Notes: generated from the sequence alone by a model not told the origin. Positions 8,760 to 16,939 are shown, numbered from the stretch's first letter. The stretch: DNA of 44,406 bases from Lachnospiraceae bacterium (GCA_017936785.1 JAGBEV010000050.1:1-44406), one strand, 5' to 3'. Numbers and translations are program-made.

Positions 8760-9128
8760 ATGGCTCGTATTGCAGGTGTTGACTTACCAAGAGACAAACG
8801 TGTTGAAATCGGTCTTACTTATATTTACGGAATCGGCAGAGTAAGTTCCAACCGTATTTTAGCAGAAGCAAAAGTTAATCCCGACACACGTTGCAGGGAT
8901 TTAACTGACGAAGAAGTTAAAAGAATCAGTGAAGTGATCGATGCAACTCAGACTGTTGAAGGTGATTTAAGAAGAGAAATCGCTTTGAACATCAAGAGAT
9001 TACAGGAAATCGGATGCTATAGAGGAATCCGTCACAGAAAAGGACTTCCGGTTCGCGGTCAGAAGACCAAAACAAACGCAAGAACCAGAAAAGGTCCTAA
9101 GAGAACAGTAGCAAATAAGAAGAAATAA
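8760..9128 (+). CDS. rpsM: 30S ribosomal protein S13
   Basis: This 122-residue protein is S13, located in the small-subunit head where it contacts the P-site tRNA and L5. The start [26 protein letters not shown] is canonical. The C-terminal [25 protein letters not shown] segment, which reaches the tRNA, is intact. Length is standard. It opens the rpsM-rpsK-rpsD-rpoA-rplQ series after the structured leader. Confidence 0.98.
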   Translation: MARIAGVDLPRDKRVEIGLTYIYGIGRVSSNRILAEAKVNPDTRCRDLTDEEVKRISEVIDATQTVEGDLRREIALNIKRLQEIGCYRGIRHRKGLPVRGQKTKTNARTRKGPKRTVANKKK

Positions 9129-9163
9129 TCAAAGCATATTGAAGAAAGTAGGTTAGTTTAAAA

Positions 9164-9562
9164 ATGGCTAAAAAAGTAGCAACTAAAAAAGTTACAAAAA
9201 AGCGTGTTAAGAAAAACGTTGAACGCGGACAGGCACATATTCAGTCTTCTTTTAATAATACAATCGTTACATTAACAGATACTGAAGGTAATGCTCTTAG
9301 CTGGGCAAGTGCCGGTGGTCTTGGTTTTAGAGGTTCAAGGAAATCTACTCCATATGCAGCACAGATGGCAGCAGAGACTGCAACAAAGGCAGCATTAGTA
9401 CATGGATTAAAGACAGTAGATGTTTTCGTTAAAGGACCCGGTTCAGGAAGAGAAGCAGCAATCCGTGCACTGCAGGCTTGCGGTCTGGAAGTTACAAGCA
9501 TCAGAGACGTAACTCCTGTACCTCACAATGGATGCCGCCCGCCTAAACGCCGCCGTGTATAG
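9164..9562 (+). CDS. rpsK: 30S ribosomal protein S11
   Basis: This 132-residue protein is S11, which lies on the small-subunit platform near the Shine-Dalgarno helix. A lysine-rich N-terminal tail precedes [18 protein letters not shown], and the motifs [29 protein letters not shown] and [17 protein letters not shown] are complete. Length is typical. A GAAAG-type weak site precedes the ATG, in contrast to the strong sites elsewhere in the cluster. Confidence 0.98.
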   Translation: MAKKVATKKVTKKRVKKNVERGQAHIQSSFNNTIVTLTDTEGNALSWASAGGLGFRGSRKSTPYAAQMAAETATKAALVHGLKTVDVFVKGPGSGREAAIRALQACGLEVTSIRDVTPVPHNGCRPPKRRRV

Positions 9563-9652
9563 TCTGTGCAATGATTTTATTATATTAGTAAAAAGCATGT
9601 TGGAAGAAAGTGCGTAAAATGCACTGTAAACAATAGTAGGAGGAAAAGAAAA

Positions 9653-10246
9653 ATGGCAGTAAACAGAGTCCCTGTTTTAAAGAGATGCAGATCTCTCGAT
9701 TTAGACCCAACTTATTTAGGATATGACAAGAAATCCAACCGTAAATCCGCAAGAGCAGGTAAGAAAATGAGCGAGTATGGTACTCAGTTAAGAGAAAAAC
9801 AGAAAGCAAAATTCATTTACGGCGTATTGGAGAAACCTTTCAGAAACTATTACAAAAAAGCCGATAGAATGAAAGGCATGACCGGTGAAAACTTAATGAC
9901 AATGCTGGAATCCAGACTGGATAATGTTGTTTTCCGTCTTGGTTTTGCAAGAACAAGAAGAGAAGCAAGACAGATCGTTGACCATAAGCATATCCTGGTA
10001 AACGGCAAACAGGTTAATATCCCATCTTATTTAGTAAAAGCTGGTGATGTAATCGAAGTCAGAGAGAAATCTAAGAGCTTACAGAGATATAAAGATATCG
10101 TCGAAGTAACTGGCGGAAGACTGGTTCCTGAATGGTTAGACCAGGATTTAGAAGGTTTAAAAGGAACTGTAAAAGCACTTCCTACAAGAGAACAGATCGA
10201 TGTTCCGGTTAACGAGATGCTTATCGTCGAGTTGTACTCCAAATAA
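9653..10246 (+). CDS. rpsD: 30S ribosomal protein S4, zinc-free form
   Basis: This 197-residue protein is S4, a primary assembly protein of the 16S 5' domain and a translational repressor of its own operon in several bacteria. The S4 RNA-binding domain is seen as [30 protein letters not shown] at residues 90-120. The N-terminal region lacks the zinc-binding cysteine cluster of many S4 proteins; only one Cys is present. The 90-base gap before it contains a small stem, AGTGC with GCACT. It is encoded inside the alpha operon rather than as a separate gene. Confidence 0.97.
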   Translation: MAVNRVPVLKRCRSLDLDPTYLGYDKKSNRKSARAGKKMSEYGTQLREKQKAKFIYGVLEKPFRNYYKKADRMKGMTGENLMTMLESRLDNVVFRLGFARTRREARQIVDHKHILVNGKQVNIPSYLVKAGDVIEVREKSKSLQRYKDIVEVTGGRLVPEWLDQDLEGLKGTVKALPTREQIDVPVNEMLIVELYSK

Positions 10247-10273
10247 TAACCAGTTTGTAAGGAGGGTATTGCA

Positions 10274-11233
10274 GTGTTTGATTTTGAGAGACCTAATATT
10301 GAAGTTACAGAAATCTCAGAAGATAAAAAATATGGAAGATTCGTTGTTGAGCCTTTAGAGAGAGGCTATGGTATTACCCTTGGTAATTCTTTAAGGAGAA
10401 TCATGCTCTCTTCTTTGCCGGGCGCAGCTGTAAGCCAGGTAAAAATCGAAGGCGTGTTACATGAATTCAGTTCCATTCCGGGTGTAAAGGAAGATGTAAC
10501 AGAAATCATCATGAATTTAAAGAGCCTTGCAATCAAGAATTCCAGCACCTCTAATGAACCTAAGACTGCATATATTGAGTTTGAAGGCGAGGGTGTTGTA
10601 AGGGCATCTGACATTCAGGTTGATTCCGATATCGAAATCATCAATAAGGATCAGGTTATCGCTACATTAAGCGGCGGTAAAGACTGCAAACTGTATATGG
10701 AGCTTACCATTACAAAAGGCAGAGGTTATGTAAGTGCTGATAAGAATAAACATGATGACTTACCCATTGGTGTTATCGCTGTGGATTCTATCTATACACC
10801 TGTTGAAAGAGTAAATCTGACTGTAGAAAATACCCGTGTAGGCCAGATTACAGATTTTGATAAACTGACTTTAGATGTATATACAAACGGAACCTTAGTA
10901 CCGGATGAGGCTGTCAGCCTTGCCGCAAAAGTGCTCAGCGAGCATTTAAAACTCTTCATCGACTTATCTGAAAATGCTAAGAGTGCAGAGGTCATGATCG
11001 AAAAAGAAGATGATGAGAAAGAAAAAGTATTGGAAATGAGTATTGACGAGCTGGAGTTGTCCGTTCGTTCTTATAACTGCTTAAAGAGAGCGGGTATCAA
11101 TACTGTTGAAGAGTTAACAAACAAGACTTCTGATGATATGATGAAGGTCCGTAACTTAGGACGTAAATCTTTGGAAGAAGTATTGGCAAAATTAAAAGAA
11201 TTAGGACTTGAATTAAATTCCAGCGAGGAATAG
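10274..11233 (+). CDS. rpoA: RNA polymerase alpha subunit
   Basis: This 319-residue protein is the alpha subunit, whose N-terminal domain (about 1-230) dimerises and nucleates polymerase assembly and whose C-terminal domain (about 245-310) binds UP-element DNA and activators. Motifs [27 protein letters not shown] and the C-terminal [14 protein letters not shown] and [12 protein letters not shown] are present, including the DNA-contacting Arg. The start is GTG behind a strong AAGGAGGG. The length is normal. Confidence 0.98.
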   Translation: MFDFERPNIEVTEISEDKKYGRFVVEPLERGYGITLGNSLRRIMLSSLPGAAVSQVKIEGVLHEFSSIPGVKEDVTEIIMNLKSLAIKNSSTSNEPKTAYIEFEGEGVVRASDIQVDSDIEIINKDQVIATLSGGKDCKLYMELTITKGRGYVSADKNKHDDLPIGVIAVDSIYTPVERVNLTVENTRVGQITDFDKLTLDVYTNGTLVPDEAVSLAAKVLSEHLKLFIDLSENAKSAEVMIEKEDDEKEKVLEMSIDELELSVRSYNCLKRAGINTVEELTNKTSDDMMKVRNLGRKSLEEVLAKLKELGLELNSSEE

Positions 11234-11270
11234 ATCAAGGAACAATGAAATGATGATTGACATGTGGAGT

Positions 11271-11366
11271 AAGACCGATGAGCGTCCATGTGTACACTCA
11301 TGAATGGCAATGAAAACCGCAGGGTATATAAGACCGATGAGCGATGCCCGGTGGAACCATGAATGG
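11271..11366 (+). repeat. 59-base-period duplication before rplQ
   Basis: The 14-base block AAGACCGATGAGCG occurs at 11271-11284 and again at 11330-11343. The block CATGAATGG occurs at 11299-11307 and at 11358-11366. Both pairs are offset by exactly 59 bases, so a segment containing the rplQ ribosome binding site appears to have been duplicated. The downstream copy supplies the GGAGGA of rplQ. The upstream copy leads into ATGGCAATGAAA at 11304, which is in frame with rplQ and resembles a second, weaker start. Confidence 0.7.
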
Positions 11367-11378
11367 AGGATTATAAAA

Positions 11379-11915
11379 ATGGCAAAGTACAGAAAACTTG
11401 GCAGAACAAGCAGCCAGAGAAAAGCATTATTAAGAAATCAGGTAACGAACTTATTATATCATGGTAAGATCGTTACAACAGAAGCAAGAGCAAAAGAAGT
11501 AAGAAAAATTGCTGAAGGCTTGATCGCTATGGCTGTAAAAGAAAAAGACAACTATGAAACTGTTAAAGTAACAGCTAAGGTTGCAAGAAAAGATGCTGAC
11601 GGTAAGAGAGTAAAAGAAGTTGTAGACGGTAAGAAAGTAACTGTTTATGATGAAGTAGAAAAAGAAATCAAAAAAGATCTTCCCAGCAGACTGCATGCAA
11701 GAAGACAGATGTTAAGAGTATTATACCCTGTAACTGAAGTCCCTGCAGAAAAAGCAGGCAGAAAGAGAAACACAAAAGAAGTTGATCTTCCTGCAAAATT
11801 ATTTGATGAGATCGCACCTAAATATGCAGACCGTAAAGGTGGTTACACACGTATCATCAAGATCGGACAGCGTAAAGGTGACGCAGCAATGGAAGTTGTT
11901 CTTGAATTAGTTTAA
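11379..11915 (+). CDS. rplQ: 50S ribosomal protein L17, extended form
   Basis: This 178-residue protein is L17, which lies near the peptide exit tunnel. The N-terminal MAKYRKLGRTSSQRKALLRNQVTNLL segment is canonical, and YTRIIKIGQRKGDAA marks the C-terminal core. It is about 60 residues longer than the usual 116-125; the extra sequence is an inserted, charged stretch at about residues 65-145, a form seen in Clostridia. The reading frame is open from 11304, adding 25 residues, but GGAGGA directly precedes the ATG at 11379. It ends the alpha operon. Confidence 0.95.
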   Translation: MAKYRKLGRTSSQRKALLRNQVTNLLYHGKIVTTEARAKEVRKIAEGLIAMAVKEKDNYETVKVTAKVARKDADGKRVKEVVDGKKVTVYDEVEKEIKKDLPSRLHARRQMLRVLYPVTEVPAEKAGRKRNTKEVDLPAKLFDEIAPKYADRKGGYTRIIKIGQRKGDAAMEVVLELV

Positions 11916-11954
11916 TTTAAGATAACCTTTCAGAATAACAAACAGCAAATGAAG

Positions 11955-11982
11955 GACCATCGCGTGAGCGGTGGTCTTTTTT
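11955..11982 (+). terminator. Intrinsic terminator of the alpha operon
   Basis: GACCATCGC (11955-11963) pairs with GCGGTGGTC (11968-11976) through nine pairs, one of them G-U, with a GTGA tetraloop and a following run of six T. It lies 40 bases after the rplQ stop and marks the end of the ribosomal protein transcript. Confidence 0.92.
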
Positions 11983-12240
11983 CTTTGCATTGGAAAGGTT
12001 TTGGTGGGGAGCCGTGGGGTAGTTGTCTCTGTTTTCCATACAGATCGTCCGCCATGGATTTTCTAATGGCTTTTTTCAAAGTGGATTTGGGGTGCTGGTA
12101 ACGGACGGGAACGCCTGCAACGGACATCCTTGTCCGAAGCAGGCTTGTGCGGACGTCCTGTCCGCCCATCCCTTACGCCACGACTCTATTTACAAACTGG
12201 TGCCGGAAGAAGTGATAAAAGAAATGTGGGAATCATAAGT
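11983..12240. other. Non-coding stretch with nested-hairpin element and gene remnant
   Basis: No convincing gene lies here. The core at 12098-12176 is strongly dyadic: an outer stem from 12098-12109 with 12165-12176 (10 of 12 pairs), inner stems GCCTGC (12113-12118) with GCAGGC (12139-12144) and CGGAC (12121-12125) with GTCCG (12132-12136) around AA/AA internal loops, and GCGGAC (12149-12154) with GTCCGC (12160-12165). A 71-codon open frame at 12023-12238 crosses it and ends in a protein-like tail (PEEVIKEMWES), so this may be a gene remnant carrying a mobile repeat. The inner hairpin resembles the one at 43954-43985. Confidence 0.5.
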
Positions 12241-12459
12241 TTATAATGCTTGATCATCTGAGCTGGGGATATATAAGAGGATATCTTCGATTTTACAATC
12301 TAATATTCTGCACAGATCGTTTAAAGTCGTTGTGTTTAAGGGCTTGTTTTTTCGGAGTTTATCTATTGTTGCGCTGGAAATATGGTGTTTTGTAATGAGA
12401 GTGTATGTTGTTTCGGTTGAGGCTTTTAAGGTTTTCCAAAATGGGGTATAGCATATCAT
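12241..12459 (-). CDS. XRE-family (Cro/C1-type) transcriptional regulator
   Basis: This 72-residue protein is a minimal helix-turn-helix repressor of the HTH_26 type. The N-terminus MICYTPFWKTL and the segments SSATIDKLRKNKPLNTTTL and CRILDCKIEDIL match the single-domain XRE regulators common in Lachnospiraceae. The frame opens at 12495, but the ATG at 12459 gives the family N-terminus and has AAGGA about 10 bases upstream. It is divergent from the lipoprotein gene at 12635, and a palindromic site overlapping that gene's promoter is its likely target. No sensor or protease domain is present. Confidence 0.85.
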   Translation of the reverse strand: MICYTPFWKTLKASTETTYTLITKHHISSATIDKLRKNKPLNTTTLNDLCRILDCKIEDILLYIPSSDDQAL

Positions 12460-12512
12460 TTTTCTACATCCTTCTCTAAATGATAAGATTAGCATAAGTT
12501 ATAGTTTTATTC

Positions 12513-12541
12513 TTGACTATAGTCATGAAAATGACTATAAT
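12513..12541 (+). promoter_or_regulatory. Sigma-A promoter with palindromic operator in the spacer
   Basis: TTGACT (12513-12518) and TATAAT (12536-12541) are separated by 17 bases. The spacer and -10 box contain the perfect inverted repeat ATAGTCAT (12519-12526), GAAA, ATGACTAT (12531-12538). A dimeric repressor bound here would block RNA polymerase, and the adjacent XRE gene is the obvious candidate. The promoter points to the lipoprotein gene at 12635. Confidence 0.75.
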
Positions 12542-12634
12542 GTGTGAAGTAGAAGATGCACTTGGTTTGCAGATATGTAAAAGAAGGGATCAGGTGTATT
12601 TTGTAAAAAATTTATTGAGGAAAGAGGAGAAAAA

Positions 12635-13243
12635 GTGAAAAAAGGATTTATTACATTACGGAGGCTGTTAATTATTTCAATCTTTTCGGTTGTTATGCTA
12701 ACTGGTTGTGGCAGCAATGATATTGAAAGTGAAATGGTCATGGAAGCGCAGCAGGCAGGAGGAGAAGAGGAAGTTGCTGCTATAGAGGAAACTATGGAAG
12801 AAGTGGAGGAAAAAAATGAAGTTACAGAAGAAACAGAAATAAAAGAAAAGGAAGAAACATCTACAGTGATGCCTGAAGCTCAGGTAACTACAACAGTGGC
12901 AGATATTACTGAATTTGCACAGTATATGGCAAATTTGGATCCGAAAACTCCACATGTTGTCATTTGGAATGAGGCAGAGGGATATTTAATTGATATAAAA
13001 GATGGGGAATATTATCAAATGAAAGAGGAAGATAGAATATTTGAAAGTGATAACAATGAAATAGATGCAGTATGGACTACGATACCGCAGATTGAAAGCG
13101 TCGGAATGTCTGAAGCATTTGAAATAATACCAGATTATACGAAGTTTGATAGCCCTCATGAATGTATTTTTGGAATATATTTAAAGGAAGATCCTGATAC
13201 ACCGATATATATTACTTATTATCTCGATGCACCGGTTGAATAA
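12635..13243 (+). CDS. Lipoprotein of unknown function
   Basis: This 202-residue protein has a basic N-terminus, a hydrophobic stretch and the lipobox LTGC at about residues 22-25, so it should be lipid-anchored on the outer face of the membrane. A Glu-rich, low-complexity linker (about 31-75) follows, then a globular domain of about 120 residues (ADITEFAQYMANLDPKTPHVVIWNEAEGY and onward) that I do not recognise. The start is GTG behind AGAGGAG. It is probably repressed through the operator at 12519-12538. A hairpin follows at 13263. Confidence 0.8.
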   Translation: MKKGFITLRRLLIISIFSVVMLTGCGSNDIESEMVMEAQQAGGEEEVAAIEETMEEVEEKNEVTEETEIKEKEETSTVMPEAQVTTTVADITEFAQYMANLDPKTPHVVIWNEAEGYLIDIKDGEYYQMKEEDRIFESDNNEIDAVWTTIPQIESVGMSEAFEIIPDYTKFDSPHECIFGIYLKEDPDTPIYITYYLDAPVE

Positions 13244-13262
13244 CAACGGAATATTGAAATTT

Positions 13263-13295
13263 AATCACACACTCTTAACTAAAGGGTGTGTGGTT
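13263..13295 (+). terminator. Hairpin terminator after the lipoprotein gene
   Basis: AATCACACACTCTT (13263-13276) pairs with AAGGGTGTGTGGTT (13282-13295) around a 5-base loop, giving a 14-base-pair stem with two G-U pairs. The following T-tract is poor (ATGAAATTTT), so it may be a weak terminator or an mRNA-stabilising hairpin. It begins about 20 bases after the stop codon. Confidence 0.6.
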
Positions 13296-13395
13296 ATGAA
13301 ATTTTAGATTAAAATAATTTATATAGAAATGAAAAAACTATAATTAACTGTAGACAAATATATCGGAAAAGCGTTTAAAAGTTTTGGGATTTATA

Positions 13396-13424
13396 TTGAC
13401 AAGTAGAAGAAGTATTTTTATAAT
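13396..13424 (+). promoter_or_regulatory. Sigma-A promoter for the Rpn-like gene
   Basis: A consensus TTGACA (13396-13401) and TATAAT (13419-13424) are separated by 17 bases. This is the strongest-looking promoter in the accessory block. It would give a 5' untranslated region of about 170 bases to the start at 13604. The region 13425-13603 holds a GTG-initiated in-frame extension without a ribosome binding site and no other recognised feature. Confidence 0.8.
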
Positions 13425-13603
13425 ATGATATAGAAATAAATGTAGTTAGAACTTATTTCCATGTGAAAATCTCAGTTCCGTTCAGGAACGATATACCGGT
13501 AAGTCCGGGTCCGGCGATTCAGCCATATTTCACAAAGAATAATTTAATAATGGCTGGATATAGAAAGGGAAGCTTCTATTTCGTACAGCCGGAAAGGAGT
13601 TAC

Positions 13604-14518
13604 ATGGGTAAAAAAGATACATATACGCGCCCATTTATGGCAAATAAAAAGCGATTTGCCGAATTGATAAATGTACATATTTATCAAGGAATGGATTTTG
13701 TTAAGCCTGAAATGTTAAGAAAACTTAGAGGAGGCTATCCTGCTTTGTCAAGCGCAACGGGAGAAAAGATGAGAGACATTCTCATGGAGCAGGAAAATCC
13801 CAGAATGCGTTATGGAATGGAATTGGAAACAGGATCGGATTATGGAATGCCGGAGAGGATAATGCTTTATGATGCCGGAGAATATGAGGAGCAGATCAGA
13901 GAACGAAATCAAAATGCCCGGTTAAAAGGAGCTTTTGGCAGTTTTACGGAAAAGAAAAGCCGGATGAAAAAGGAAGAACGGCTTATTCCTGTTATCTCTA
14001 TTGTTTTATATTTAGGCGAAGGGAAATGGGAAGCACCATGTAGAATGGCAGAAATGTTGGAGGTCTCTTCAGAAGTTGAAAAATATGCGGGGAAGTTTAT
14101 TCAGGATTATAGGATACAGGTGGTAGAAGCGGATTTTGTAAATCCTGAAGATTACCGGACAGATTTAAAGGAGTTTTTTCTGGCACTTCAATGTAGAAAT
14201 GATAGGAAAAAACTAAGAGCATTACTGCAAAGTGAGGAATTTCAACATTTAGCGCATGATACGGAACTGGCAATTGCAGTTAATCTGAATTTAAAACAAA
14301 TGATTACCAAAATGGAAGAGGAGGAAATATCTATGTGCAGAGCATTTGAGGAATTAATGGCAGAGCAGGAAAAACGCGGGCTGGAAAAAGGAGATGCAGC
14401 CCGCATGATCAAAAGTGTTGAGCATGTTATAGAAAAGCTACAAGTTGATCTGGCAGATGCATGTGGAATTATAGGTGTGACGCCGGAGGAGTTTGAAAGG
14501 GCAAAAGCGTTACAGTAG
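13604..14518 (+). CDS. Rpn/YhgA-like PD-(D/E)XK nuclease-transposase family protein
   Basis: This 304-residue protein resembles the Rpn (recombination-promoting nuclease) family, proteins with a PD-(D/E)XK nuclease core that are common and multi-copy in Lachnospiraceae. Landmarks are KKRFAELINVHIYQG, MPERIMLYDAGEYEEQI, the ERLIPVISIVLYLGEGKWEAP strand block, and a charged C-terminal helical region. In relatives the core reads E-x-Q before the DYxMP motif; here it reads E-x-E, which may change activity. The frame opens at a GTG at 13463, but AAAGGAG precedes the ATG at 13604. It may move DNA or act in phage defence; that is not shown. Confidence 0.75.
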   Translation: MGKKDTYTRPFMANKKRFAELINVHIYQGMDFVKPEMLRKLRGGYPALSSATGEKMRDILMEQENPRMRYGMELETGSDYGMPERIMLYDAGEYEEQIRERNQNARLKGAFGSFTEKKSRMKKEERLIPVISIVLYLGEGKWEAPCRMAEMLEVSSEVEKYAGKFIQDYRIQVVEADFVNPEDYRTDLKEFFLALQCRNDRKKLRALLQSEEFQHLAHDTELAIAVNLNLKQMITKMEEEEISMCRAFEELMAEQEKRGLEKGDAARMIKSVEHVIEKLQVDLADACGIIGVTPEEFERAKALQ

Positions 14519-14537
14519 GAAATATTTATAAAATAGA

Positions 14538-15044
14538 TTATGAGTTCCTTTGCCATATAGTGAACTTGTGCATCAACGTGTGGGCAAATTCTATATTTAT
14601 AGCAATGATTACGGTTCCAAATATGCTGTAGATAAAAATAGTGGGGATGGAGTATTTCAGTATTTTCAGACTATTGGAAATGATCCGGATACTGAAAGGG
14701 AGCGCTAAAATGCTGGTGGCAAGTGCGGGAATATACTTTTTGATAACAAGAGACTGAATGATGTGAATAACAAAATGCAAGGTACAGGCAATGAAGCCGC
14801 CAAGCCAGAGTCCATACCAATTAGCATTGATGGAAAAGATACAGATCAAAATACAAAGGATAAGTTCTTCAAATACAGCAAACGAAAATCCTTCAGTGCT
14901 GGCGTTTGCATAGGTCTTGCTTATAGCAGGATATTTTTTATCCAGCAAAGTCTTGTTTTTCTGATACCATGTCATAAATCCGATAATTTCTTCCATATCG
15001 TGAAATATAAACAATACCGGAAACAGCCAAACATATTCTTTCAT
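14538..15044 (-). CDS. HXXEE-domain membrane protein
   Basis: This 168-residue protein carries the HDMEE motif near residues 15-19 that defines the HXXEE family, and a later LHFVIHIIQS segment with two more histidines. About five hydrophobic segments are visible, so it is an integral membrane protein. The conserved acidic and histidine residues could bind a metal, but the family's function is unknown to me. It is divergent from a TetR-type regulator at 15173, which probably controls it. Confidence 0.8.
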   Translation of the reverse strand: MKEYVWLFPVLFIFHDMEEIIGFMTWYQKNKTLLDKKYPAISKTYANASTEGFSFAVFEELILCILICIFSINANWYGLWLGGFIACTLHFVIHIIQSLVIKKYIPALATSILALPFSIRIISNSLKILKYSIPTIFIYSIFGTVIIAINIEFAHTLMHKFTIWQRNS

Positions 15045-15133
15045 CTTTTACCTCCATAAAAAGGAAATACTTGTTTTATCTATGGAAATAGGATAAACTA
15101 CGAAATCATAAATAACAATAAATTATAAAGAAG

Positions 15134-15159
15134 TGACACAAATTTGCAAAAAAGTGTCA
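15134..15159. promoter_or_regulatory. Candidate TetR operator in the HXXEE-tetR divergent region
   Basis: TGACAC (15134-15139) and GTGTCA (15154-15159) form a perfect inverted repeat whose arms are 20 bases centre to centre, about two helical turns. It lies in the 128-base divergent region, immediately before the AGAAGGGA site of the regulator. That arrangement suits autoregulation by the TetR protein and control of the HXXEE gene. Confidence 0.5.
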
Positions 15160-15172
15160 GAAGGGAACAGAT

Positions 15173-15751
15173 ATGAATCCATCCCAGAATCCCAGCGCCA
15201 TTCGTTCTAAAACGGAGATTACAGAAACTTTACTGCGCTTAATGGGACAATATCCTTATACTGAAATATCCGTTAAGCATATCCTTTTGGAAACGCCCAT
15301 ATCCAGAAAAACCTTTTATAGAAATTTTTCATCCAAGGATGACGTATTAAGTTCTTATATTGATACGATTATGTTACAATATATGGGAGTTTTGGAGAAT
15401 ATGGGACATTACAGGATGCTTCTTTTATTTGATGTGATATTTCAGTTTTGTGAATTACATAAAGATTTCCTGAAGCAGCTGAGAGATAATCATTTGTTAT
15501 ACATGCTATTGGAAAAGTGGAATCAGTTGCTGCCAATCATGCATGAACAGATCATAAAAAATAAAATTGAGGGCGAGCCTATACAGGATAAGCTGCTGAC
15601 GGAATATGTCATCGCTTTTAATGTAGGAGCCGTATGGAACATGATGGTAAAATGGCTGGAAAATGACATGCAGGAGTCGATTGAAAATGTCAAAGCAACT
15701 ATGACCGATTATTTGATGCACATAAATGAACTGGATTTACGCTGGATATAG
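15173..15751 (+). CDS. TetR/AcrR-family transcriptional regulator
   Basis: This 192-residue protein has an N-terminal TetR helix-turn-helix (about residues 12-60) with the recognisable TEISVKHILLETPISRKTFYRNFSSKDDVL segment, followed by a helical ligand-binding domain of about 130 residues of the TetR_C type. It is probably a repressor released by a small molecule. Neighbours are the divergent HXXEE protein and the downstream acyltransferase-3 gene, both membrane proteins and plausible targets. The start has AGAAGGGA upstream. Confidence 0.9.
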   Translation: MNPSQNPSAIRSKTEITETLLRLMGQYPYTEISVKHILLETPISRKTFYRNFSSKDDVLSSYIDTIMLQYMGVLENMGHYRMLLLFDVIFQFCELHKDFLKQLRDNHLLYMLLEKWNQLLPIMHEQIIKNKIEGEPIQDKLLTEYVIAFNVGAVWNMMVKWLENDMQESIENVKATMTDYLMHINELDLRWI

Positions 15752-15846
15752 GCTTGGAAATTGAGATGTGCAAAGAGATATGGTAAAATGTATGAAATAT
15801 TTGTTAGGATTCTTATGCTTTTTTGGGAAGATAGCTGGAGGGAACT

Positions 15847-16896
15847 ATGAGAAAAAACTATTTGGATAATTTAAGGAATTTAGTCATATTGCTGTTATTT
15901 CCGGTACATACCTTTATGGTCTGGAATGATTTCGGGCTAAAGTTTTATATATGGGGTGGAGAAAATAAGGTGCTCAGCACTTTAATCGTGTTGGTAAACC
16001 CATGGTTTATGCCATTGTTGTTTGTGATCGCGGGTATTAGTGCCAGATTTTCTTTAGAAAAGAGAACTGTAAAAGAGTTTTGCAGGGAAAGAGTAAATAA
16101 GCTGCTGATACCTTTTGTAGCAGGAACAATTTTGCTGGTTCCCATACAAACATTCTATGCGAGAAAATTCTTTTATGGATATGATGGCAGCATAATTGAA
16201 AACATGCAATATTTTTTTACACATGTAACAGATTTCAGCGGCTATGATGGGGGTTTTACACCGGGGCATTTATGGTTTATTTTATTTTTGTTTCTCATAT
16301 CCCTTATTTCTCTTATTTTTCAAAAATATATTCCTTTTGAGCGGGTTTGGGATAAGGTTGGGAAAATGAAAGCCTGGATGGTTATAGGCTTGTTTATTCC
16401 TGTATGGTTGTTGTATTATGTTGGGAATATTGGGGGATATAGCATAGGGAAGAACCTGATTTTGTATTTACTGGGGTATTATGTGCTCGGTAATGATTCT
16501 ATCATGGAAAAGCTGGAAAGAAACGTAAGATGGATTACTACAATCTGGATTGTGCTGGAAATTGTATTGGGAATTGCTTATTATCAGCATTCCTACTATG
16601 GGGATTTTGGAGTAAATCTGGTCGGCTGGTTTGGAGTGTTGGTAATTTTAACGTTGGGTAAATGTTTTTTAGATCGTAAGACTGCTTTTACAAGATATTT
16701 TAGAAAAGCATCTTTTCCTATTTATATTTTGCATCAATCTATCCTGGTGGCTTTGGCATATTATGTACTGAATGGATTTGAGCAATTGGTTTTGCAGATC
16801 ATATTGATCTTGTTTGGAAGCTTTATTTTGACAGTTTTGTGTTATCAGATTATAAAATATGTACCTGTTGTAAGAAAATTATTAGGTGCGGGATGA
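15847..16896 (+). CDS. Acyltransferase-3 family membrane protein
   Basis: This 349-residue protein belongs to the acyltransferase-3 family, which transfers acyl groups to sugars, cell-wall polymers or other extracytoplasmic acceptors. About ten hydrophobic segments are seen. The N-terminus YLDNLRNLVILLLFPVHTF contains the family's Asp-x-Leu-Arg and a histidine at the end of the first membrane helix, and FTPGHLWFILFLF is another family hallmark. The C-terminal SFPIYILHQSILV segment is typical. The acceptor is unknown. It lies 95 bases after the TetR gene with an own GGAGGGAA site. Confidence 0.85.
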   Translation: MRKNYLDNLRNLVILLLFPVHTFMVWNDFGLKFYIWGGENKVLSTLIVLVNPWFMPLLFVIAGISARFSLEKRTVKEFCRERVNKLLIPFVAGTILLVPIQTFYARKFFYGYDGSIIENMQYFFTHVTDFSGYDGGFTPGHLWFILFLFLISLISLIFQKYIPFERVWDKVGKMKAWMVIGLFIPVWLLYYVGNIGGYSIGKNLILYLLGYYVLGNDSIMEKLERNVRWITTIWIVLEIVLGIAYYQHSYYGDFGVNLVGWFGVLVILTLGKCFLDRKTAFTRYFRKASFPIYILHQSILVALAYYVLNGFEQLVLQIILILFGSFILTVLCYQIIKYVPVVRKLLGAG

Positions 16897-16939
16897 GATG
16901 TTTTTTTAAGTAAATGGAATTGCCTGGGAGGAATTTATA

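Noticed and set aside
11930-12169. A 79-codon minus-strand frame through the alpha-operon terminator.
   Set aside because: It runs through a clear intrinsic terminator and a dyad-rich repeat, has no ribosome binding site and matches no family I know.
12023-12238. A 71-codon plus-strand frame whose end looks protein-like.
   Set aside because: Its centre is the nested-hairpin element and no ribosome binding site is present. I noted it as a possible remnant within the element and did not call a gene.
14763-15059. A 98-codon plus-strand frame opposite the HXXEE gene.
   Set aside because: The minus-strand protein has a recognisable motif, membrane helices and a regulatory neighbour; the plus-strand frame has none and is its shadow.
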